Positions 27,883 through 37,719 of a stretch of 64,000 nt of DNA are shown here, one piece after another. The notes beneath the pieces were generated by a model that worked only from the letters and a program-made list of their open reading frames with translations, was not told the DNA's origin and searched no databases. The position numbers were made by a program, and so were the translations under genes. The number at the start of each line of letters is the position of its first letter. Position 1 is the first letter of the stretch. The stretch comes from Paracoccaceae bacterium (GTDB lineage: Bacteria; Pseudomonadota; Alphaproteobacteria; Rhodobacterales; Rhodobacteraceae), in contig CACBXB010000003.1 of the NCBI GenBank assembly GCA_902543185.1, positions 1-64,000 on the forward strand. The letters are read 5' to 3'.

Positions 27883-29178
27883 TTAACGCTTTTCAATGTC
27901 AGTATAGTCTCTTGGCACCTCTCCCAAGTATAGCTGCCTCGGTCGCCCTATTTTGACTTGTGGATCTGCGATCATTTCTTTCCATTGAGAAATCCATCCC
28001 ACCGTACGAGAGAGAGCAAAAATCGGGGTGAACATAGAAGTGGGAAAACCCATCGCCTCTAATATAATACCAGAATAGAAATCTACATTTGGAAACAACT
28101 TTTTATCAGCGAAATATTCATCACTTAGTGCTACTTCTTCTAGTTGTTTTGCGACTTGGAGTAGCGGATTATTGTTAACGCCCAGTAAATCTAAAACTTC
28201 GTCGGCGGACCTTTTTAAAACTTTTGCTCTCGGATCAGTGTTTTTGTAAACACGGTGTCCAAATCCCATAAGTCTAAACGGATCATCTTTATCCTTAGCG
28301 CGCTTTATGAATTCAGGTATTCTATCTGATGTACCGATTTCACGTAGCATTTCAAGACATGCCTGATTAGCCCCACCATGAGCTGGGCCCCATAAACATG
28401 CTATGCCTGCTGCGATGCATGCGAACGGGTTGGCTCCAGAACTTGATGCCAGACGAACTGTACTTGTCGAAGCGTTTTGCTCATGATCAGCATGTAGTGT
28501 AAATATCCGATCCATTGCTCTGCTTAAAATTGGGTTAACCTCATAATTCTCAGCAGGTACAGCAAAACACATTCGTAAAAAGTTTGATGCATAATCTAGA
28601 TCATTACGTGGATAAACAAACGGTTGGCCTATCGTATATTTGTATGCCATAGCTGCAATTGTCGGCATTTTTGCGATCATTCGTATTGAAGCAACTTCGC
28701 GTTGCCACGGATCATTTATATCGGTACTATCGTGATAAAAGGCGGACATTGCTCCAACAACGCCAGTCATTATCGCCATAGGGTGAGCATCACGTCTAAA
28801 GCCGCGAAACAGATAGCCCATCTGCTCATGAATCATTGTATGATTAGTCACTCTATTTTCGAAATCTTCCAATTCAGCTGGTTTTGGTAAATTTCCATAT
28901 AAGAGAAGATAACAGACCTCTAAATAGTGTGAATGTTCTGCAAGTTGGTCAATTGGATACCCTCTATGAAGGAGTTCACCCTTACCTCCGTCTATGAAAG
29001 TAATCGTGCTATCACAACTAGCAGTGGACGTGAATCCAGGGTCATATGTGAAAACTCCAGCTTCACCGTAAAGCTTTCTTATATCTAGTACTTCAGGACC
29101 TGCCGTAGGAGACATAATTGGCAAGTCGTATTCTTTACCGTCAAGTAAAAGCTTTGCCGTTTTTGAAGATTTTACCAT
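27883..29178 (-). CDS. gltA: citrate synthase
   Basis: Citrate synthase condenses oxaloacetate with acetyl-CoA to open the TCA cycle. The 431-residue protein is of the hexameric Gram-negative type with its N-terminal beta-rich domain. Catalytic residues are seen in [23 protein letters not shown] and NVDFYSG, corresponding to the two histidines and the aspartate of the family; [10 protein letters not shown] precedes them. The TTG or ATG region upstream is compact: the ATG lies 63 bases after gltX, on the same strand, so gltX and gltA may be read together. This adjacency is typical of Rhodobacterales. Confidence 0.96.
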   Translation of the reverse strand: MVKSSKTAKLLLDGKEYDLPIMSPTAGPEVLDIRKLYGEAGVFTYDPGFTSTASCDSTITFIDGGKGELLHRGYPIDQLAEHSHYLEVCYLLLYGNLPKPAELEDFENRVTNHTMIHEQMGYLFRGFRRDAHPMAIMTGVVGAMSAFYHDSTDINDPWQREVASIRMIAKMPTIAAMAYKYTIGQPFVYPRNDLDYASNFLRMCFAVPAENYEVNPILSRAMDRIFTLHADHEQNASTSTVRLASSSGANPFACIAAGIACLWGPAHGGANQACLEMLREIGTSDRIPEFIKRAKDKDDPFRLMGFGHRVYKNTDPRAKVLKRSADEVLDLLGVNNNPLLQVAKQLEEVALSDEYFADKKLFPNVDFYSGIILEAMGFPTSMFTPIFALSRTVGWISQWKEMIADPQVKIGRPRQLYLGEVPRDYTDIEKR

Positions 29179-29241
29179 ATCAATTTTCTTTCTTTTTCAG
29201 CATCCATTTGTCACTATAATATTTTTTCATTAACAAAAATT

Positions 29242-30642
29242 TTAAAAACCCTGAACATCAGTTATTCTTGCTATTGTTTCATTGCGGCCCAAGACAAGCA
29301 TCATATCAAAGACGCTAGGAGTTTTTGTTTGTCCTGAAATAGCTGACCTAATAGGTGACGCTAATTTCCCAAATTTTACTCCAAAACTTTCGGCAATGCT
29401 ATTGCAAATTTGTTCCAGCTCTTCCCGCGTCCAGGTAGCATTTTGCAAGTGCGGCGTCAATGCTTCTAACATTGCAAGTCCTGTTTCATCAAGGCTTAAC
29501 CGAGCGTCAGAACTTATCTCAATTGGTCTACTATGTAAAATAAAAGACGCTTTTTCAATTAGTTCAGATAATGTTTTAACTCTATCTTTTAGGCAGTACA
29601 GACCTTTATTCAAAAGTTGGATTTTGTCCTCAGAAAGAGATTGCTTCCTCACTTTTGTTAGAAATTGCAGAGTTTCATGCAGCAGTGCAGCATCATCTGA
29701 ATTTTTTAGGTGTTGGCCGGATAAATACTGTAACTTCTTTAAATCAAATCGTGCAGCAGATTTTCCTATGTCAATTAGATTAAACCATTCTAAAGCTTGT
29801 TGATCTGTAAAATATTCTTCATCGCCATGGCTCCAACCTAGCCTGGCTAAATAATTTCGAACTCCTCCTGCTGGATAACCGCTTAATTCATATTCTTCAA
29901 TACTAGTCGCACCATGTCTTTTCGACATTTTTTTTCCGTCTTCGCCGTGAATTAACGGAATATGCGCATATACTGGGATATTCCATTCCAAAGCCTCATA
30001 GATTAAGTTTTGCCTAGCCGCATTGTTTAAGTGGTCGTCACCCCTAATTACATGCGTGATACCCATGTCATGATCGTCTACAACTACTGCAAGCATATAA
30101 ACTGGTGAACCGTCAGACCTTATTAAAACCATATCGTCTAACTGATTATTTTTGATAATAATTTTTCCTTGAACTTCATCTTGTATAATTGTTTCACCTG
30201 TTTCAGGGGCTTTAATTCTTATTACATAGGGACTGTCAGGATGACTTGATGGGGCAGCGTTTCTCCAAGGGCTTTTAAACAGCGTTGATGTGCCTCTTTT
30301 TAAAGCTGTTTCTTTAAAAGTCTGAATTTCCTCAGGAGAGGCGAAACACTTGTAAGCTTTTCCACTTTTTAACAACTTCTTAGCTATTTCAATGTGTCGC
30401 GGCGCTCTTTCAAACTGACTTACTATATCTCCATCATAATCTAAGCCCAACCAATTTAGCCCACTTATAATTATTTCATTTGCCTCTGCAGTTGATCGTT
30501 TTCGATCTGTATCTTCTATGCGAATATAAAATTTACCATTTCTACCGCGGGCATATAGCCAGTTAAATAAAGCTGTCCTTGCAGTCCCAATATGCATGAA
30601 ACCAGTAGGAGAGGGAGCTATCCTAGTTACAACTTGGGACAT
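29242..30642 (-). CDS. gltX: glutamate-tRNA ligase
   Basis: GltX charges tRNA-Glu (and in alphaproteobacteria often tRNA-Gln, later amidated). The 466-residue class I synthetase has the HIGH-type motif in [17 protein letters not shown] near the N-terminus and the KMSKR motif (KKMSKRHG, near residue 240). The anticodon-binding domain occupies about the last 150 residues. It stands between lexA and gltA. In related Rhodobacterales a comEC-type competence gene lies between gltX and lexA; here only 165 bases without an ORF remain. That stretch should hold the gltX promoter, but I see no clear -35/-10 pair. Confidence 0.95.
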   Translation of the reverse strand: MSQVVTRIAPSPTGFMHIGTARTALFNWLYARGRNGKFYIRIEDTDRKRSTAEANEIIISGLNWLGLDYDGDIVSQFERAPRHIEIAKKLLKSGKAYKCFASPEEIQTFKETALKRGTSTLFKSPWRNAAPSSHPDSPYVIRIKAPETGETIIQDEVQGKIIIKNNQLDDMVLIRSDGSPVYMLAVVVDDHDMGITHVIRGDDHLNNAARQNLIYEALEWNIPVYAHIPLIHGEDGKKMSKRHGATSIEEYELSGYPAGGVRNYLARLGWSHGDEEYFTDQQALEWFNLIDIGKSAARFDLKKLQYLSGQHLKNSDDAALLHETLQFLTKVRKQSLSEDKIQLLNKGLYCLKDRVKTLSELIEKASFILHSRPIEISSDARLSLDETGLAMLEALTPHLQNATWTREELEQICNSIAESFGVKFGKLASPIRSAISGQTKTPSVFDMMLVLGRNETIARITDVQGF

Positions 30643-30807
30643 TGTATAAACCCTTGAATGATTTAGTAATTCTGAATGCTTTTACAATTATAAAAGTATG
30701 ATAACAAGGCCGCTGTAAGACAGTTCTTGCAGGATATTAGTTGGAATATAGTTAAAACAAATGCTAAATAAATTCTTATTTAAAAAATTTCATTCAGCGT
30801 GTTTGTA

Positions 30808-31503
30808 TCAGTAAGTTCTTAAGAGGCCAACAAGACGACCTTGAACCTTGATTTTTTCATGTGGAAAGGTGCGTGTTTCATAGGCTGGGTTAGCCGCTTC
30901 TAAAGCAATCGCTTCGCCTCTCACGAAAAACCTCTTCAACGTTGCTTCCTGATCTTCAATAAGCGCTACGACGATATCTCCGTTTATAGCTCTATCTGTT
31001 TCTTTAATTACAACTACATCACCGTCATTTATTCCCGCATTTATCATTGAGTCACCTTTTACTTCTAAGGCAAAGTGATCTCCTCCACCTCGAAGAATTT
31101 GACCTGGAACAGCAACATTATGAGATATTTCGCTTATTGCTTCTATAGGAACACCAGCCGCTATTCGACCCATAACAGGTATTTCATTTGCATAAACGCT
31201 TTCAATTGGAGCTGTAGGGCTATTTGCACTTACAACAGGTCTGGTACTAGAAGGCATATCAGATAAGGTGGTGCTTTGAAATTCTGGAGAATTAGGCATT
31301 TTTACGATTTCTATTGCTCTTGCGCGATTTGCAAGTCTTTTAATAAAACCTCTTTCTTCTAATGCCGTTATGAGGCGATGTATTCCCGATTTAGACCTGA
31401 GGTCTAGAGCTTCCTTCATCTCATCAAAGGATGGCGGAACCCCATTTTTTGACAAACGTTTTTGTATAAACTCTAGCAGATCTAGTTGTTTTTGTGTCAG
31501 CAT
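30808..31503 (-). CDS. lexA: SOS repressor LexA
   Basis: LexA represses DNA-damage genes and cleaves itself when RecA is activated. The 231-residue protein has an N-terminal winged helix-turn-helix (1-65), the A116-G117 cleavage site in GRIAAGVP, and the serine-lysine dyad S152 (GDSM) and K190. The linker is somewhat longer than in E. coli, as is usual in alphaproteobacteria. I chose the ATG at 31503 because GAGG lies six bases before it; the ATG at 31515 would give four extra residues and would leave that Shine-Dalgarno inside the gene. Its promoter carries its own SOS box, so it is autoregulated. Confidence 0.95.
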   Translation of the reverse strand: MLTQKQLDLLEFIQKRLSKNGVPPSFDEMKEALDLRSKSGIHRLITALEERGFIKRLANRARAIEIVKMPNSPEFQSTTLSDMPSSTRPVVSANSPTAPIESVYANEIPVMGRIAAGVPIEAISEISHNVAVPGQILRGGGDHFALEVKGDSMINAGINDGDVVVIKETDRAINGDIVVALIEDQEATLKRFFVRGEAIALEAANPAYETRTFPHEKIKVQGRLVGLLRTY

Positions 31504-31536
31504 GCTCAGCCTCATTTATCTAAGTACAACATTTTT

Positions 31537-31565
31537 GTTCTATATTAGTTCTTGTTTTGTGTCAA
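31537..31565 (-). promoter_or_regulatory. lexA promoter with overlapping SOS box
   Basis: On the minus strand there is TTGACA (31565-31560), a 17-base spacer, and TAGAAC (31542-31537). GAAC-N7-GAAC, the alphaproteobacterial LexA box, spans 31551-31537 and overlaps the -10 element, so bound LexA would block its own promoter. Transcription should begin near 31530, giving a leader of about 27 bases. The -35 is a perfect consensus. Confidence 0.85.
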
Positions 31566-31575
31566 CTTAGTAAAG

Positions 31576-32754
31576 TTAATCTAACTCTATATACGTGATA
31601 AGATCGCCTTTTTTGGCGGATGGCTCATTAGGCTGCCTAATTACTAACGCATTTGCTTTTTGTAGAACGCTGAGCAAGGAACTATCCTGTTTTTTGGAAA
31701 CTGCCAATTGCCCATTTTTTAAAAATGCGCGCATAAAATGTTTTCTTTCTGCATTTTTTGGAAGATCGTTTTGCAACAAACCTTTTTTTTCGATATTGTT
31801 TAATTCGTTTGTTCCGAGCATTTTTCCAACAAGTGGTTTTAAAAAAAGGTGGGCGCATACCAAAGCTGAAACAGGATTGCCTGGAAGTCCTACAAAAATT
31901 GTGTCATTATTTTTTCCTGCCAAAATTGGTTTTCCCGGCCTCATGGCTACCTTATAAAAAGAGTGCTGAACTTTTATTTTGTTGAAAACTCCACTGACAT
32001 AATCATGATCACCAACAGACGCTCCACCTATCGTAATTACTAAATCGGCAGGAACAGCTAAGTCTAAAGCTTTTTCTAAGCTAGTTTTATTATCTCTAGC
32101 AATGGGAAGTATATGGCTAGTCGCACCCCATTTGTTAAGTAGAGCTTTTAAACCATATGTGTTTGAGGCAACTATTTGATTGTTTTTGGGTAAATTCCCC
32201 GGAACAATTAATTCATCTCCAGTAGAGATAATTGAAACTCTTGGCCGCCTTGTAACTTTCAAAATGGGAAGGTTCATAGAAGCTAATAGTGCTATGTCAA
32301 AAGACCTAAGAATTTTACCTTGTTTAAGTAAAATTTTACCAGCCTTATAATCACATCCTTTTTTTCTGATAAAATTTTTCTTTTCAAATTGTTGTCCTAT
32401 TTTGATGAAATTATCTAGCTCTTCGGCATCCTCTTGAATCAAAATACTGTTGGCTCCGCTGGGCACTGGTGCTCCCGTAAAGATCCTAACTGCTTCTCCT
32501 TTTTTAATGGTACCTTTGAACGATTTTCCTGCTGCTACTCTACCAACTACTGATAATTTTTTGTTGGGTAATTTGTCTATTTTTTTGAGTGCATAACCGT
32601 CCATTGAGGATGCATCAAAAGGTGGTTGATCTCGAGAAGCGATAGCTTCATTCGCGAGTACTCGTGAATAAGCTTCTTCTAGATTTACTTCTTCAACTTC
32701 AATTCTGTTTGCTAAGAAAAGTAGTTTTGATAAAGCATGCTCGAATGATATCAT
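31576..32754 (-). CDS. moeA: molybdopterin molybdenumtransferase MoeA
   Basis: MoeA inserts molybdate into adenylated molybdopterin. The 392-residue protein begins with the usual N-terminal arm (leading to DQPPFDASSMDGYA) and contains the MogA-like domain with STGDELV and the GGASVGDHDYV and PGKPILAG motifs, then a C-terminal beta-barrel. Its ATG overlaps the moaC stop by four bases, so the two cofactor genes are coupled. It is preceded by the trpGDC genes on the same strand. lexA follows with its own promoter in the 72-base gap. Confidence 0.94.
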   Translation of the reverse strand: MISFEHALSKLLFLANRIEVEEVNLEEAYSRVLANEAIASRDQPPFDASSMDGYALKKIDKLPNKKLSVVGRVAAGKSFKGTIKKGEAVRIFTGAPVPSGANSILIQEDAEELDNFIKIGQQFEKKNFIRKKGCDYKAGKILLKQGKILRSFDIALLASMNLPILKVTRRPRVSIISTGDELIVPGNLPKNNQIVASNTYGLKALLNKWGATSHILPIARDNKTSLEKALDLAVPADLVITIGGASVGDHDYVSGVFNKIKVQHSFYKVAMRPGKPILAGKNNDTIFVGLPGNPVSALVCAHLFLKPLVGKMLGTNELNNIEKKGLLQNDLPKNAERKHFMRAFLKNGQLAVSKKQDSSLLSVLQKANALVIRQPNEPSAKKGDLITYIELD

Positions 32755-33227
32755 GAACTTTCATACAGGCCCGATTTGCCCCCATTCTTAAATATAAGGC
32801 GTAAATCTTTTATAATTATACTTTTATCTAGAGATTTAACCATATCGTAGACTGTCAACGCCGAAATGCTAGCTGCTGTTAGTGCTTCCATTTCAACTCC
32901 AGTTGGTCCAGTGGTCTTTACTGTCGAGATTATTTCTATTCCTGGAATTTTGTAATTAAGAGTTAAATCTAAAGAAATTTTAGTTAGGCTAATAGGATGG
33001 CATAAGGGTATAAGCTCAGAAGTTCTCTTTGCTCCCTGTATTCCAGCAATTCGGGCTACGTTTAAAACGTCTCCCTTTTTTGAATTTCCATCGCCAATAA
33101 TCTTTAAAGTTTCTAGTGACATTTGAATAGAGCAGGCTGCTTTAGCTGTCCGAAAACTATTATTCTTGTCGGAAATGTCCACCATGTGAGCATTACCATT
33201 ATCATCAAAATGAGTAAGATCTGCCAT
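32751..33227 (-). CDS. moaC: cyclic pyranopterin monophosphate synthase MoaC
   Basis: MoaC forms cyclic pyranopterin monophosphate in molybdenum cofactor synthesis. The 158-residue protein has the family motifs LIPLCHPISLTKISLDL and TGPTGVEMEALTAAS, and the C-terminal MVKSLDKS segment near the catalytic lysine. It starts at the base next to the trpC stop (no spacer) and overlaps moeA by four bases, so it is embedded in the trp-mo operon. MoaA, MoaB, MoaD and MoaE are not in the window. The mixed operon is the usual Rhodobacterales arrangement. Confidence 0.95.
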   Translation of the reverse strand: MADLTHFDDNGNAHMVDISDKNNSFRTAKAACSIQMSLETLKIIGDGNSKKGDVLNVARIAGIQGAKRTSELIPLCHPISLTKISLDLTLNYKIPGIEIISTVKTTGPTGVEMEALTAASISALTVYDMVKSLDKSIIIKDLRLIFKNGGKSGLYESS

Positions 33228-34037
33228 CTAATTATACTCACTTGCTGGTTTTGAGATTAGATCCCGCGTGGCAACTTCTATATCGTTTTGTCTCATCAAA
33301 CTTTCCCCTATCAAAAATGCAGAAGCCCCAAGTGACTTTAGCTTGCGAAGGTCTTCGGATGAGTTTAGCCCCGATTCAGAAATCAAAAATCGATTTTCTG
33401 GAATTAATTTTGCCAGATTACGAGTTGTATTTATATCTGTTTTAAAGGTCTTTAAATTTCTATTATTTATTCCGATTAATTTAGATTTGAGATTTAAAGC
33501 GCGTTCTAGCTCTATCTCATCATGTACTTCCAAAAGAACATCCATGTTCCAAAAGAATGCGGCGTCTTCAAGTTCTTGTGCCTGCATGTCAGATACAGAG
33601 GCCATAATTATTAATATGCAATCTGCATTTAGGGCTCTGGCTTCTGCAACTTGATAGATATCATACATGAAATCTTTTCTGAGCGCAGGCAAAGATGTCA
33701 CACTCTTTGCCTCTTCTAAGTAGTGTTTAGCTCCTTGAAAACTAGGAGTATCAGTCAAAACTGATAGACAAGCAGCTCCGCCTGCCTGATATGCTTTGGC
33801 AATTTTACTGGGGTTGAAATCCTTTCTAATTAAGCCTTTTGAAGGTGAGGCTTTTTTTATTTCAGCTATTAGGCTGTATACGGAATTTTTTGTATTAGAT
33901 AGCGCTTTAGAAAAAGACCGAACTTTGGGCGCGGATTTTGCAATTGATTCAATATCTAATAATGATCTAACTTTTTTATCGTTTTCAATTTCAACTAATT
34001 TGTACGCTTTTATTTTATCTAAAACAGTTAGGCTCAT
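33228..34037 (-). CDS. trpC: indole-3-glycerol-phosphate synthase
   Basis: TrpC closes the indole ring in tryptophan synthesis. The 269-residue TIM-barrel protein has [12 protein letters not shown] near the start, with the catalytic lysine, PALRKDFM with the second lysine, [14 protein letters not shown], the [11 protein letters not shown] phosphate-binding strand and ISESGL. It is monofunctional: no TrpF domain is fused. Its ATG overlaps the trpD stop by four bases, and its stop abuts the moaC start. Length and motifs are complete. Confidence 0.96.
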   Translation of the reverse strand: MSLTVLDKIKAYKLVEIENDKKVRSLLDIESIAKSAPKVRSFSKALSNTKNSVYSLIAEIKKASPSKGLIRKDFNPSKIAKAYQAGGAACLSVLTDTPSFQGAKHYLEEAKSVTSLPALRKDFMYDIYQVAEARALNADCILIIMASVSDMQAQELEDAAFFWNMDVLLEVHDEIELERALNLKSKLIGINNRNLKTFKTDINTTRNLAKLIPENRFLISESGLNSSEDLRKLKSLGASAFLIGESLMRQNDIEVATRDLISKPASEYN

Positions 34038-35053
34038 TCTAGCCCCGCAGTTATTTTGATTAATCTTTTTAGGGTAGATTTTGCCTTTCCACTATCAATA
34101 GATTCCTTTGCAATCTCAACGCCACTCGTCAAATCGCCAGATTTCTCTGCAACAACTAAAGCTGCCGCTGAATTTAGTAAAACGGCGTCTCTGTAAGCAC
34201 CCTTTTTACCATCTAGTAGATCTATAAAAGCTTTGCTGTTTTCAATTGGAGTTCCACCTAGGATGTCTTCTAACGGATGTACTTTTAGCTTCGCGTCTTC
34301 TGGATGAATTTCAGATTTAGAAACGCCACCATCTTCTAATTTAACAACTGAGGTACGGCCGGTTATTGTTATTTCATCAGTTCCATCAGATCCATGAACT
34401 AACCACGCTTTTTTACTGCCTAAAGATTTTAGAGTGTTTGCCATTGGCTCTAACAACTCTTCGGAAAATGCTCCTGTCAACTGATGTTTTACTCCTGCTG
34501 GATTGGTAAGTGGTCCCAAGATATTAAAAATTGTTCTAGTGCCGAGTTCTTGTCTTGCCGGCATTACATGTTTTGTGGCTGGGTGATGCATTGGAGCCAT
34601 CATAAACCCGATGCCAACCTCTGCTAAAGCTTTCTCCACGACTTCCTTTCCAACCATAACGTTAACACCACTAGCTGACAATGCATCCGCCGCTCCCGAT
34701 TTTGAACTTAAATTTTTATTGCCATGTTTAGCAACAGTAACACCAGCTCCAGCCACAACAAATGCTGTTGCTGTTGAAATATTTAAGGTTCCTACTCCAT
34801 CCCCTCCGGTTCCTACTATGTCTATGGACTTGTTTGGTGCTTTTACTTTTATACACTTGGAACGCATAACCGAAGCTGCTGCTGCATATTCCGTTACACT
34901 CTCACCGCGCGTTCGCATAGCCATTAATAGGCCCCCAATTTGAGCCAGTGTTGCTGAGCCTTCAAATAGTATTTCGAACGCATTAACTGCCTCATCATGA
35001 CTTAATGGACCGCCCGCTGCTGCTTCAATTAATGGCTTAATATGCTCGTTCAT
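34034..35053 (-). CDS. trpD: anthranilate phosphoribosyltransferase
   Basis: TrpD couples anthranilate with PRPP. The 339-residue protein has the signature [17 protein letters not shown] (PRPP pyrophosphate loop, split here as GTGGDG and NIST), the [17 protein letters not shown] segment, and [22 protein letters not shown]. It overlaps trpG upstream and trpC downstream by four bases each (ATGA), so trpG-trpD-trpC are tightly coupled. It is monofunctional, with TrpG encoded separately. Everything expected of an active enzyme is present. Confidence 0.96.
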   Translation of the reverse strand: MNEHIKPLIEAAAGGPLSHDEAVNAFEILFEGSATLAQIGGLLMAMRTRGESVTEYAAAASVMRSKCIKVKAPNKSIDIVGTGGDGVGTLNISTATAFVVAGAGVTVAKHGNKNLSSKSGAADALSASGVNVMVGKEVVEKALAEVGIGFMMAPMHHPATKHVMPARQELGTRTIFNILGPLTNPAGVKHQLTGAFSEELLEPMANTLKSLGSKKAWLVHGSDGTDEITITGRTSVVKLEDGGVSKSEIHPEDAKLKVHPLEDILGGTPIENSKAFIDLLDGKKGAYRDAVLLNSAAALVVAEKSGDLTSGVEIAKESIDSGKAKSTLKRLIKITAGLE

Positions 35054-35631
35054 CTCTTAACCTTAAAAATATTTATGAAGTTTTTTAAAATATTGTGACC
35101 ATATTGTGATGCTATCGACTCGGGGTGAAATTGCACACCGTGTATAGGTAAATTTTTATGCGATAGTCCCATGATAACCCCGTCTTCCGTTTCAGCAGTA
35201 ACCGTAAGTTCGTCTGGCAGGGTTGATCTCTCTACTATGAGTGAATGGTATCGGGTAGCTTCAATCGGGCTAGGCAACCCTTTAAATAATTGAGAATTCT
35301 TATGCTTTATTATTCCCATTTTTCCATGAACTATTTCATGGCACTTAATAATTTTTCCTCCAAAATATTGACCAATTGTTTGATGCCCTAAACAGACCCC
35401 AAGTAGCGGTAACCTTGATAAACTGGCGGCCCCCACAAGATCCAAACAAATCCCAGCTTTATCTGGATCACAAGGCCCCGGCGATAATAAAATTCCTGAA
35501 GGATTTAAATCAAGCGCTTGCTTTACTGTTATTTTATCGTTTCGTCTGACAACAACTTCTGCCCCAAGTTCGGAAACATAATGTACTAAATTATAAGTGA
35601 AGCTATCATAGTTATCGATCAGCAATATCAT
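35050..35631 (-). CDS. trpG: anthranilate synthase glutamine amidotransferase subunit
   Basis: TrpG supplies ammonia from glutamine to TrpE. The 193-residue class I amidotransferase starts with [16 protein letters not shown], has the oxyanion segment LSPGPCDP, the nucleophile cysteine in GVCLGHQ (near residue 80) and the catalytic His-Glu in FHPESI. It is the first gene of a trpG-trpD-trpC-moaC-moeA run. Its partner trpE is 0.6 kb away on the same strand, separated by a small gene on the opposite strand. I found no Trp-rich leader peptide or attenuator in the 150 bases upstream. Confidence 0.94.
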   Translation of the reverse strand: MILLIDNYDSFTYNLVHYVSELGAEVVVRRNDKITVKQALDLNPSGILLSPGPCDPDKAGICLDLVGAASLSRLPLLGVCLGHQTIGQYFGGKIIKCHEIVHGKMGIIKHKNSQLFKGLPSPIEATRYHSLIVERSTLPDELTVTAETEDGVIMGLSHKNLPIHGVQFHPESIASQYGHNILKNFINIFKVKR

Positions 35632-35781
35632 TATGTTTTTTCTTTCAATAGAACAGAAGGACTAGCCCAACTACCAACAATAGAGTTATAAATGTTCAGG
35701 GATAGTCAGCCACGTCAAGAGTTGATAGACAAAGAAAATGAAAAAAATGAATGGGTTTGATCAAATAAAAGGTTTTATTCT

Positions 35782-36171
35782 GTGAAGGGAATTCTATCAG
35801 GATTAATTTTCGGTTGTTTTTCTTTAGCTTTGGTTTCGATAATTGTTGGAATTATAGCGCCAAAACCTCCCGAAAGCGTCATCATCAAAGCTCCAGATGG
35901 ATCGGAATTTACTAATTCTACGACTTATAACTCTGCAAACTCAGAATATTTGAATGAATTTAACAATAGTTCATCGGGAATCACTTTACCGACCACCAGC
36001 CGTATCCTAAACTCCGATAGTTCTATCGGAAGCATCTCCAAATTGTATCCTAAGCTGCATAGTCTTAATTTTTCTTCAATTCTTATAATTAATCAAAAAA
36101 TGCAGGATGGTCCCTTGCAGCCCAAAATTTCAAATAAAAATAAAGATAGTTCTGTAAAAATATCGAATTAA
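35782..36171 (+). CDS. small membrane-anchored hypothetical protein, possible YibQ-like remnant
   Basis: The 129-residue product has an N-terminal hydrophobic anchor (residues about 4-27, MKGILSGLIFGCF then VSIIVGIIAPKPPE) and a low-complexity Ser/Asn-rich tail without recognisable domain. In several Rhodobacterales a divergent polysaccharide deacetylase (YibQ family) with a similar N-terminal anchor lies between trpE and trpG. This gene has the same place but ends before any deacetylase domain, and trpE begins 55 bases later, so it could be a shortened relic. The start is GTG with AAAGG about nine bases upstream, inside a perfect AATAAAA-GG-TTTTATT palindrome (35764-35779). Coding status and origin are both uncertain. 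Confidence 0.5.
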   Translation: MKGILSGLIFGCFSLALVSIIVGIIAPKPPESVIIKAPDGSEFTNSTTYNSANSEYLNEFNNSSSGITLPTTSRILNSDSSIGSISKLYPKLHSLNFSSILIINQKMQDGPLQPKISNKNKDSSVKISN

Positions 36172-36226
36172 TTTTTCAGTGAAATGAATTGTTTTTTATA
36201 TTCAAAAATTAAATTATATGCTTGTA

Positions 36227-37711
36227 TTAATTTTCAAACATTGCGGCATCAGCTGCGGCTTTTCTGATTGCGTTAGACTTGTGAACCGTCTCCATATATT
36301 CCGCTTCTGGATCGCTATCAAATACAACGCCACCGCCTGCTTGTATAAATAATGTATCATTTTTCAAAACGGCGGTCCGCAATGCGATACACATATCCAT
36401 ATCACCACCAGAACTAAAATAGCCGACACCTCCACCATAAACGCCGCGTTTTTCAGGTTCCAATTCATCAATTATTTCCATTGCTCGGACTTTAGGGGCA
36501 CCTGATACAGTACCCGCAGGCATACCAGCAAAGAAAGCTGAAACGGCGTCGTGCTCCTCGCTTAATTCTCCGACAACGTTTGATACAATGTGCATAACAT
36601 GGCTGTATCTCTCAATTATAAACTTCTCTGTAGGTTTAACAGTTCCTATTTTGGCTACCCTTCCAACGTCGTTTCTGCCCAAATCAAGCAACATAAGATG
36701 CTCTGCTAATTCTTTTTTATCTGCCAATAAGTCTTTTTCTAACGCCTTATCTTCCTCTGGCGTGTTCCCTCTTGGACGTGTCCCAGCTATGGGTCTGACT
36801 GTGACCTCGTTTCCGAATACGCGAACTAGGATCTCAGGACTTGCACCAATAACTTGAAAATCTCCAAAATTGAAAAAAAACATAAAAGGAGATGGGTTTG
36901 TCCTTCTTAAAGACCTATAAAGGGATAAAGGAGAATAAGGGAATTTTTGTGTCCACCTTTGAGAGGGTACAACTTGAAAAATATCACCTTGATTTATGTA
37001 TGCTTTGGCTTTTTTAACTGCCGATTTGTACTCTTCTTTTGTAAAATTTGATGAAGGTTCTTCTATTTCACCTGATTTACCTAAGTTTCGACTTGTAATT
37101 ATTTGTTTTTTCAACTCAAAAATTGCATCTTCAATTTTGTTTAAAGCTTTTTCAAATGCCTGTTTACTAGAAGTATTTTTGTTATAAAATACCGGCGAAA
37201 CTAAAATTACTTCGCCTTTGACCCCATCAAGTACTGCTATTATTGATGGACGAATGAACATCGCATCAGGTAGACCAATTTTATCCGGGTTAACATTTGG
37301 AAGGTCTTCAACATGTCTTACCATATCATAACCAAAATACCCGAATAGCCCTGCAGAAGCTTGAGGAAGGTCGTCAGGTAAGTTGATTGCGCTTTGTTTT
37401 AGTAAATCTCTAAAAATATTAAGTGGATTACCTTCAACATTTTTAAATTCATTATTTCCTGAGCTAACAAAACTCCGATCACCTTCGCACTTCCATATCA
37501 GGTCGGGTTCCATACCGATTATGGAGTATCTTCCTCTTGTTTCACCGCCAGTAACAGATTCTAAAATAAAGGAATTTTTTTTTGCTCCTGCTAATTTGAG
37601 CATTATCGATACTGGTGTGTCTAAATCGGAAGTAAGCTTAGAAAATATTATTTGGTTGCGACCAGCTTCATACTCTTTTTTGAAACTAGAAAAGTTGGGA
37701 GTTATGGACAT
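36227..37711 (-). CDS. trpE: anthranilate synthase component I
   Basis: TrpE converts chorismate to anthranilate. The 494-residue protein has the N-terminal regulatory segment (the LLESVTGGE-type motif appears as ILESVTGGETRGRYSIIG in part), and the catalytic domain with QGDIFQVVPSQRW, PIAGTRPRG, GRNDVGRV, MPAGTVSGAPK and GGGVGYFSSGGDMDMC. The LLES-like element suggests tryptophan feedback inhibition. It starts eight bases after the foldase gene, so both are probably on one transcript. Its glutaminase partner, trpG, is on the same strand but not adjacent. Confidence 0.95.
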   Translation of the reverse strand: MSITPNFSSFKKEYEAGRNQIIFSKLTSDLDTPVSIMLKLAGAKKNSFILESVTGGETRGRYSIIGMEPDLIWKCEGDRSFVSSGNNEFKNVEGNPLNIFRDLLKQSAINLPDDLPQASAGLFGYFGYDMVRHVEDLPNVNPDKIGLPDAMFIRPSIIAVLDGVKGEVILVSPVFYNKNTSSKQAFEKALNKIEDAIFELKKQIITSRNLGKSGEIEEPSSNFTKEEYKSAVKKAKAYINQGDIFQVVPSQRWTQKFPYSPLSLYRSLRRTNPSPFMFFFNFGDFQVIGASPEILVRVFGNEVTVRPIAGTRPRGNTPEEDKALEKDLLADKKELAEHLMLLDLGRNDVGRVAKIGTVKPTEKFIIERYSHVMHIVSNVVGELSEEHDAVSAFFAGMPAGTVSGAPKVRAMEIIDELEPEKRGVYGGGVGYFSSGGDMDMCIALRTAVLKNDTLFIQAGGGVVFDSDPEAEYMETVHKSNAIRKAAADAAMFEN

Positions 37712-37719
37712 AATCTAAG

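Noticed and set aside
34611-34943. 110-residue plus-strand ORF antisense to trpD
   Set aside because: Low-complexity Ala/Thr/Pro-rich translation typical of an antisense shadow.
35632-35781. trp leader peptide and attenuator upstream of trpG
   Set aside because: No short ORF with adjacent Trp codons and no terminator-type hairpin were found.
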